Positions 58,577-64,000 of a DNA stretch of 64,000 bases are shown here, piece after piece (positions within the stretch are counted from its first letter, which is position 1; the number at the start of each line of letters is the position of its first letter). The DNA comes from Dipteronia dyeriana. Its lineage: Eukaryota > Streptophyta > Magnoliopsida > Sapindales > Sapindaceae. Location: NCBI GenBank assembly GCA_032871835.1, contig CM065296.1, forward strand, positions 111,858,146-111,922,145, given 5' to 3'. Made by a program: the position numbers and the translations under genes. The notes below the pieces were generated by a model. That model did no database searches and was not told where the DNA came from. It worked only from the letters and a program-made list of their open reading frames with translations.

Positions 58577-59535
58577 GGCCCCGTCCTGTAAGTGTTTTTC
58601 AGTTGTTGTTTTTTGAAAATAAAAATAAAAATGAAAAACAGTGTTTTTGATTTCAGTCTCGAATTCTGAAAACGCGTCTGGTAGCATATACTGAAAGCTG
58701 TATTTTGAAAATGAAAACGGAAAAAACGCGTTTGGTAGGTTAACCGAAAAATAACAAAAATTGAAATATCAATTTTGGCATTTTTTTTTTAATATTGTTA
58801 CAACTATAAACAAATTGATCACATAATTAACCAATATAATTTTTTTATTGTAATTTTTAAATTAAACAAAAGTAACACATCAAAAATTAAATCAAAAAAC
58901 ATATCAAAAAATGAATTAATCAAAACTAAACTCTTAAATTATAAATAAATAATTACAATATACATATATATATATATTATATAATAAAAATATAACTGTA
59001 TAATATATATATATATATTATTAAATATTATTAAATATATTATAATAATACATAAAATATTACATTATATCCTATATATATAATATTTGATATTATATAC
59101 ATATAATATATATATATATATATTAATTATAATGTATATATATAATTATATATATATATATATATATTATTGTATGAATTCTTTTAGTTCTAGATGGAAA
59201 TAAATTATTCTGGAATATATATATATATATAAGAGGGGCACTTTGGTCATTTGAAAATCTTGTTCCGTCTTCTGTTAGCCATATCAAACATATAACAGTA
59301 CAATTAAAAGTTTAAAAAATGATTTTTTTTATATATAAAAAATGAAAAACAAAAACAAAAACAAAAAACAAGTATTATATGTTTTTCAAATCTTTCACTT
59401 TTAACGCTGGTTTTATTTTTCATTTTTTTTTTGTTTTTTGAAAATAAAATAAAAAACGGTTAACAAACGCGCTTTCAAAATCGTTTTGAAAAACAAAAAC
59501 GAAGAAAGAGCGAAAAACAGCTGCAGGACGGGACC
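58577..59535. mobile_element. 959-bp Tourist-like (PIF/Harbinger) MITE
   Basis: TIRs: left 'ggccccgtcctgtaagtgtt', right on the reverse strand 'ggtcccgtcctgcagctgtt'. Target duplication TTA (58574-58576 and 59536-59538). The matching site in copy 1 (47404-47406) has a single TTA and no insert. The interior is AT-rich with no frame. Confidence 0.9.
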
Positions 59536-59560
59536 TTAATTTGCTATATTTTGTTCTATG

Positions 59561-60217
59561 CATTTTATTATATATCTTCATCATATATATATATATAGTT
59601 CAAGTCTCACCATATGTATTTTATAAGTATGTGTTGAGGGTTTTCTCCCGATTGGTAAGAGTAGTTAATCGGACCGTATATATATTGTGTGATCTTATTA
59701 GATCTCAGCTGCCTTATTGTAATAGTTTTAAATGTAAAATATATATATGAAAGAACTCGAGATGTTTTAATTTATAATTACATTTATTTAATATATATTG
59801 ATCAATTGTTTTATGCTAGCTTGTTTTGATGAATGAATAGAAAGGGACTGAGAGAGTGCTCTTTTATAATTATTTGATGGCCCACAATGAATTCTATAAC
59901 AATGAAGAAGAATATCCCATAGATTATACAGCTGCCAACTGTTTCCATATAACATCTGTTGAGACCAGTTCATTGGTGTACACAAAAGCATGAATCTGAT
60001 ATAAAATTTAACAGATGAGATTACCAAAACAAGCTAGTATTGATTCTCGTTATTGAAACATTGCGTTTGGCCGGTAATTTAACTGATTATTACAAGTTAG
60101 CAGAGATATATATAATATAAGTATTCTTTTATCAATATTCTCTGTGAATAAAATAACATTTTTAAAAAAAAGTTTCAAGCTCTGTAAGTTGATCATCAGC
60201 TCCATCCAATTTCATAG
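59561..60217. other. Downstream of the bHLH gene
   Basis: AT-rich. 60150-60217 is the likely 3' UTR of the minus-strand bHLH gene. No other gene seen. Confidence 0.5.
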
Positions 60218-61722
60218 TCATAGAAATGGAGAATTGTTCTGGTTCAGACAAACATCATATCCGTTGTAAGCAATTGGAGCGTACATCCACATATCATCAG
60301 AGCTCAAAAGCTGCAAAACAAAACAATATACAAGTTAGAAATAGTATTACAACTTTAATTAAGAACGTATATACACCGAACGGATCAGGGATCTATTTCA
60401 TGATATTAATCTCCGTTGATTAATATATTACCTTGATCTGTAGCTGCATAAACTTGACATAATGGACAGCTTCTTCAAGCATTGTGCTGATATCAACCTT
60501 AGTTCCATTAGGGACAAGATTCTGTAATGTCTTCAAGCGCTCATTTATTCTCTCTCTTCTTTTCTGCAAAATTGATAAAAATGAAGAATCAATAACTTGT
60601 TAAAGAATTGATTGGAAATTTTTTAGCAGTTGCACCGACCCAGATGATTAATTGAAAAAGTAATTAATTAATAAATTACCCTTGCATAGAGACTCTGTGG
60701 ATCAGTGGCTGATCCTCTACTGGCTCTTGCCTTTCCATTAATGTTGAGAGCTCCAGATGCTTTGGAATCTGATGTTGCTCCTCCTACATTAGTAGTAGTA
60801 GTAGTAGTGGTATTGTCATCCTCTGAGCTGTAGCTAGTAGAGCTCTGTCCATCTGATCCAGTTCTAATTTTGCTCTCTTGGTCTTCTTCATTTGCTTTTG
60901 GACTCAGATTCTGGTTCTTCTTTGACTGTACATTACTGTTCCTCTTAGTTTTCTGTACCTGTATTTTGAATTAATTGGTCAATAAATCAATATTTAATCA
61001 AATAGTGTTATTACAAAGTTACAAACACCCCCAATTAACATGTTGAGATCAATAAATTAACAGTCTCTACTTACATCTCTGGAAACGCGAGGCCTTTTCT
61101 TTGTGTTCTCAGATGAATTAACATTGTTGATTGTTTCTCCTCCAGTGTGAATTGCTAGAATTTCAAACTTCCTTTTGAGTTGCAATTCCTTGGCCTGGAA
61201 GAAACCAGCTGCTGCTTGACTGTTGTCTGAATTCCCCAACATATCTTCATTGATGGGTAAAGTTTCTTTCAAGAAGAAGTCAGGAAATTCTGCTTCCATG
61301 GACATAGAGCCATGATGATCATTTGAGATGTAATTAGGAATGTGGTTAGAATCACTAATAAAGTAGGCAGCCGATTGGTGGGTTGGGGAAGGAAGAAAGG
61401 CACTGCCACTACAATCACTACCATAACTACTCTCTTGAGAAAGATTGTGAAGATTAGAGTTGTGATCATGAACATCTGAAGAATAAAATAGACTTTCATT
61501 GAGCCCCACCATGCCCACATTATTGGCTTCAGGGTTATTGGAGGAGAAAATATTGTTTGATGGGGTCAAAAAATGCAACCCCACATCACGTTCAAGATTA
61601 GGAGGAAATGTACACTGACCGAAATATTGTGATGTGAGATCCTCATCAATCTGATCTTCTGTGGAGAACATTTTGTTGAAGGATTCCCATTCTGCATCAG
61701 CAAAAACTCCAAGAGCCTCCAT
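60218..61722 (-). CDS. bHLH transcription factor, RSL type (root hair), 383 aa, 4 exons
   Basis: Exons (minus): 61722-61075 (216 codons), 60958-60680 (93), 60563-60432 (44), 60310-60218 (30 plus stop), all phase 0 with AG/GT borders. The N-terminus ([20 protein letters not shown]) and Ser/Asn-rich middle are followed by a basic segment (KKRPRVSRD) and the bHLH at about 300-349: [20 protein letters not shown], then [20 protein letters not shown]. The E-R-x-R residues needed for E-box contact are present. After the bHLH comes the family tail [15 protein letters not shown]. This combination marks subgroup VIIIc, the RHD6-LIKE (RSL) class, closest to RSL2/RSL4 types that drive root-hair growth. 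Which member it is cannot be told from sequence alone. A TATA box lies about 100 bp upstream. Intact. Confidence 0.93.
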
Positions 61723-61818
61723 TTTTTTTTTTTAAAGAAGAAGAGTTCTTGTATTGCTGTGGAGGTACTGCTGATCTGAAGCTTTGGTTGCACTTGAGAC
61801 AAGCTGCAGGAGCTGAAA

Positions 61819-61830
61819 CATATATATAGT
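61819..61830 (-). promoter_or_regulatory. TATA box of the RSL-type bHLH gene
   Basis: The minus strand has CACTATATATATG, about 100 bp before the start codon. It is followed by a short leader with a 'cttcttctttaaaaaaa' tract just before the ATG. Confidence 0.6.
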
Positions 61831-64000
61831 GAGCACCAGAAAAGAATGTTTAGTGAGGATTGACTTAGTTTAATTTATTGAATTATAAATTCCAATGATT
61901 GCCTGATGTGGGGTAGTCCTAGTTCTATGTAACTAACCTCAGGAGTAGTCCACTGTGGGGCCAAGTACAACTCAGAGAGGGCCAACTAGTTGGCCAGTGC
62001 ATGCACAGATAAATTAAAATAATACACTTCTTCAATGACCTTCAAACACCATTTAGACTTATAAGCTGAACCTGCAATTAAGATGTGGAAGAGAGGCAAT
62101 GATTAAGAGGTTACTAACTGTGATTAAAAGAGGATTAATGGGAGGAATTAGAATGAGCAGAGAAATTTGAATTTGTTAGAACGTGGAGAGTCTTGTTGAA
62201 TATAATAATATATATCCTAAAGCAGAATTCTGTTGGGAGATTAAACAAAAGAAGAAGATGAAGAGAGTGGCAAGACAAGAGGACGGCCACATCGTGGGAG
62301 ATGACTCTTGACATTGTATAAATTAGCAAAGTATCCGACACGGTAACCGCCAAACTCGTTCAATGTCTTAAAGATGGCGGAAACCAAACAAGTGTCTTCT
62401 TAATTTGCTCCAACTCATCTCATGGACTCATCTAAATTGTAAGATCCATATCAAATATTACTTGTGCTAAATCTTCGATCTCTGTCATCCTTGTAGCTCA
62501 GGAACGTGTGGAATCTATGATGACATAAGATCTAAAATTCTTTGATCGTCCAATTGGTAGGTATATTTATAACAATTACAAGAACAACTTTAACGCGTCA
62601 CAAAATTTTACACAACCATATCATATGTAGTTGTGATTAGGAGAGAATTCAAACTCGGTACTCAGATCGAAGTCTTGTGTTGTGTCTCCACTCTCCATTC
62701 CATGTACTGACTTGCCTCCCCTGGGTAAATTCATAAAGTTAAACATAAGAATTTTCAGCCTTGAAGAAAATATCTGAAGAGAAGAGTCAGCTAGTTTGAT
62801 GTAGATAGGACAATTTAATTAGCCCTTTTTTTTGTGACTGATTCTTTTTGATAGCTACTTCTTGTGAGGAAAAAAAAACTGACATAAGCTAATTCAACAT
62901 CCTTAATGACCCTTGTAAGCATTACATGGCAGGTCAATCTCTTAATTAAAGTACCCACCCAAAAAAAAAACATGTAAAACACTTTCTTATGTAACAGTGT
63001 AGAAATATAGTACGGTAGAATTCAAAGCAATGATATATGGATATGTAAGCTCAATGACCTAACATGATCGCTTTACATTTACGGACTTAGTACTTGTTGT
63101 ACAACAATTCAAATTTATTTATATATATGCTTTTTTTTAGATAAAATTGTTGAAGATCCGAATAAGTAGATGCAACCGGAACATCCAACTAAGCTAGCAC
63201 CTCATTACCCCTCAATTGTGAGATTATATATGTTTATTCATCATTTATCCAGACTATATATAATTTTTTAAAACATTTTTATCATTTATATAAGCCTCAA
63301 ACTCATCCATCTATCGGTCCCTATGGCCATAAAATTTAATTAGGTGTAAGAAAATAGTCAAATCAAAATAGTAATATCCAATGCCAATGAACACAAACCA
63401 TTAATTACCAAAACAAAACTTAATGTCTCTTAAGCAGTACAGCACATGTTGACATATAATTAAAAAGAAAATCAAATCCTTGTTTGGATTTATTTTACAG
63501 TCCCCAAGTAAACAAATTAGATTCCCAAAATGAATATGCAAATTCAAAATCTCTGACAAATAAGCAAAAAAAAAAAATCCCAGCTGTGATATCTCACTTA
63601 AAAATAACCAACCCTAAAATTTGTGGTAATATATAGAGACATATAGTAGATGACCTGAACAAAGCCATGAAACACATCTAACTGGGCTCAGGACCCTTAG
63701 ATTCCGCCGATCATCTCGCTACAATTCCACGCGTAAGACAGACACATTTTATATATGTATATATGTTATTTTTTGTTCTCTAATACATCCTCTCTTGTTA
63801 AAAGAAGAGTTCGATAAGGTATTTTCATATTTGGTTACTGCACCGGCCATTGCACGACTTGTGTTTCAAGGAAATATAGAAACCCAAAATAATAAAAAAA
63901 GATGATAAATAGTTTTGATGAATGGGAATAAAATCTACTGGGAAAAAACAAAGAGTTGTCTTGTGGGGATTAGAACCCTCAAGATCTGATTTTATTCTTT
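61831..64000. other. Upstream region of the bHLH gene and right-edge intergenic DNA
   Basis: No coding region supported. 62640-62720 ('gaattcaaactcggtactca') and 63960-63985 ('ggggattagaaccctcaaga') look like reversed SINE B-box sequences, unproven. The rest is AT-rich. Confidence 0.4.

Larger units (their letters stand above)
55231..59560 (+). mobile_element. Endogenous pararetrovirus copy 2, 5'-truncated, head to head with copy 1
   Basis: Begins inside the protease region and runs through RT, RNase H, ORF2, the promoter/poly(A) region and leader. It is the inverted counterpart of 51200-47385. It lacks the movement and coat regions. A MITE is inserted in its leader (58577-59535). Homology with copy 1 fades past 'ttttgttctat' at about 59556. 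Confidence 0.85.

Noticed and set aside
47385..59560. Reading the paired copies as a single LTR retrotransposon with long terminal repeats
   Set aside because: The arms are inverted rather than direct, there is no integrase, and the order movement-coat-protease-RT-RNase H followed by ORF2 is that of Caulimoviridae.
62135..62353. 72-codon minus frame upstream of the bHLH gene
   Set aside because: No motif and it lies in the promoter region; its codon content looks random.

Overview
The window is nuclear DNA of a flowering plant, most likely a eudicot. It is AT-rich, introns have GT/AG borders, and it carries an initiator tRNA-Met gene of plant type, a root-hair-type bHLH gene, cellulose synthase-like G fragments, a chromovirus retrotransposon and two endogenous Caulimoviridae copies. 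Most of it is transposon-derived. Only two host protein-coding genes look intact, plus the retrotransposon polyprotein.

Layout. 0.9-1.4 kb: 3' exons of a broken TIM50-like gene (+). 3.9-11.4 kb: a decayed Mutator-like element (MULE) with a DUF1985/Ulp1-type cysteine protease gene (+) converging on a MuDR/SWIM transposase gene (-), bordered by 'atcgag' minisatellites. 12.2-18.2 kb: cellulose synthase-like G fragments, split by a 4.7-kb element that holds a satellite array and a CDPK EF-hand exon. 17.9-18.7 kb: a fold-back repeat. 19.7-20.1 kb: a retrotransposon gag zinc-knuckle remnant. 20.7-27.4 kb: 5' exons of a TIM50-like gene (-), whose first exon is interrupted by a complete Ty3/gypsy chromovirus (21520-27203) with LTRs that look identical and an intact 1543-aa polyprotein. 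28.4-32.7 kb: a duplicated 3'-flank of the next gene, one copy hit by a 1.4-kb Pack-MULE-like element, with an ASCC2-like gene fragment and a tRNA-iMet gene between the copies. 32.7-40.2 kb: an eight-exon gene for an 1182-aa RRM plus SPOC nuclear protein (-). 40.3-47.2 kb: MITEs, tandem duplications and a TIR element with captured sequence. 47.4-59.6 kb: two florendovirus-like endogenous pararetrovirus copies, head to head as a large inverted repeat; the right copy has a Tourist-like MITE. 60.2-61.7 kb: a four-exon RSL-type bHLH gene (-). The remainder is non-coding.

How it fits together. The RRM-SPOC and bHLH genes are independent host genes. Many of the other features record insertion and rearrangement, and the order of events can often be read because an empty paralogous site lies in the same window. 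All exon borders were worked out by hand from splice signals and reading frame. Family names come from recognising motifs, not from a database search.
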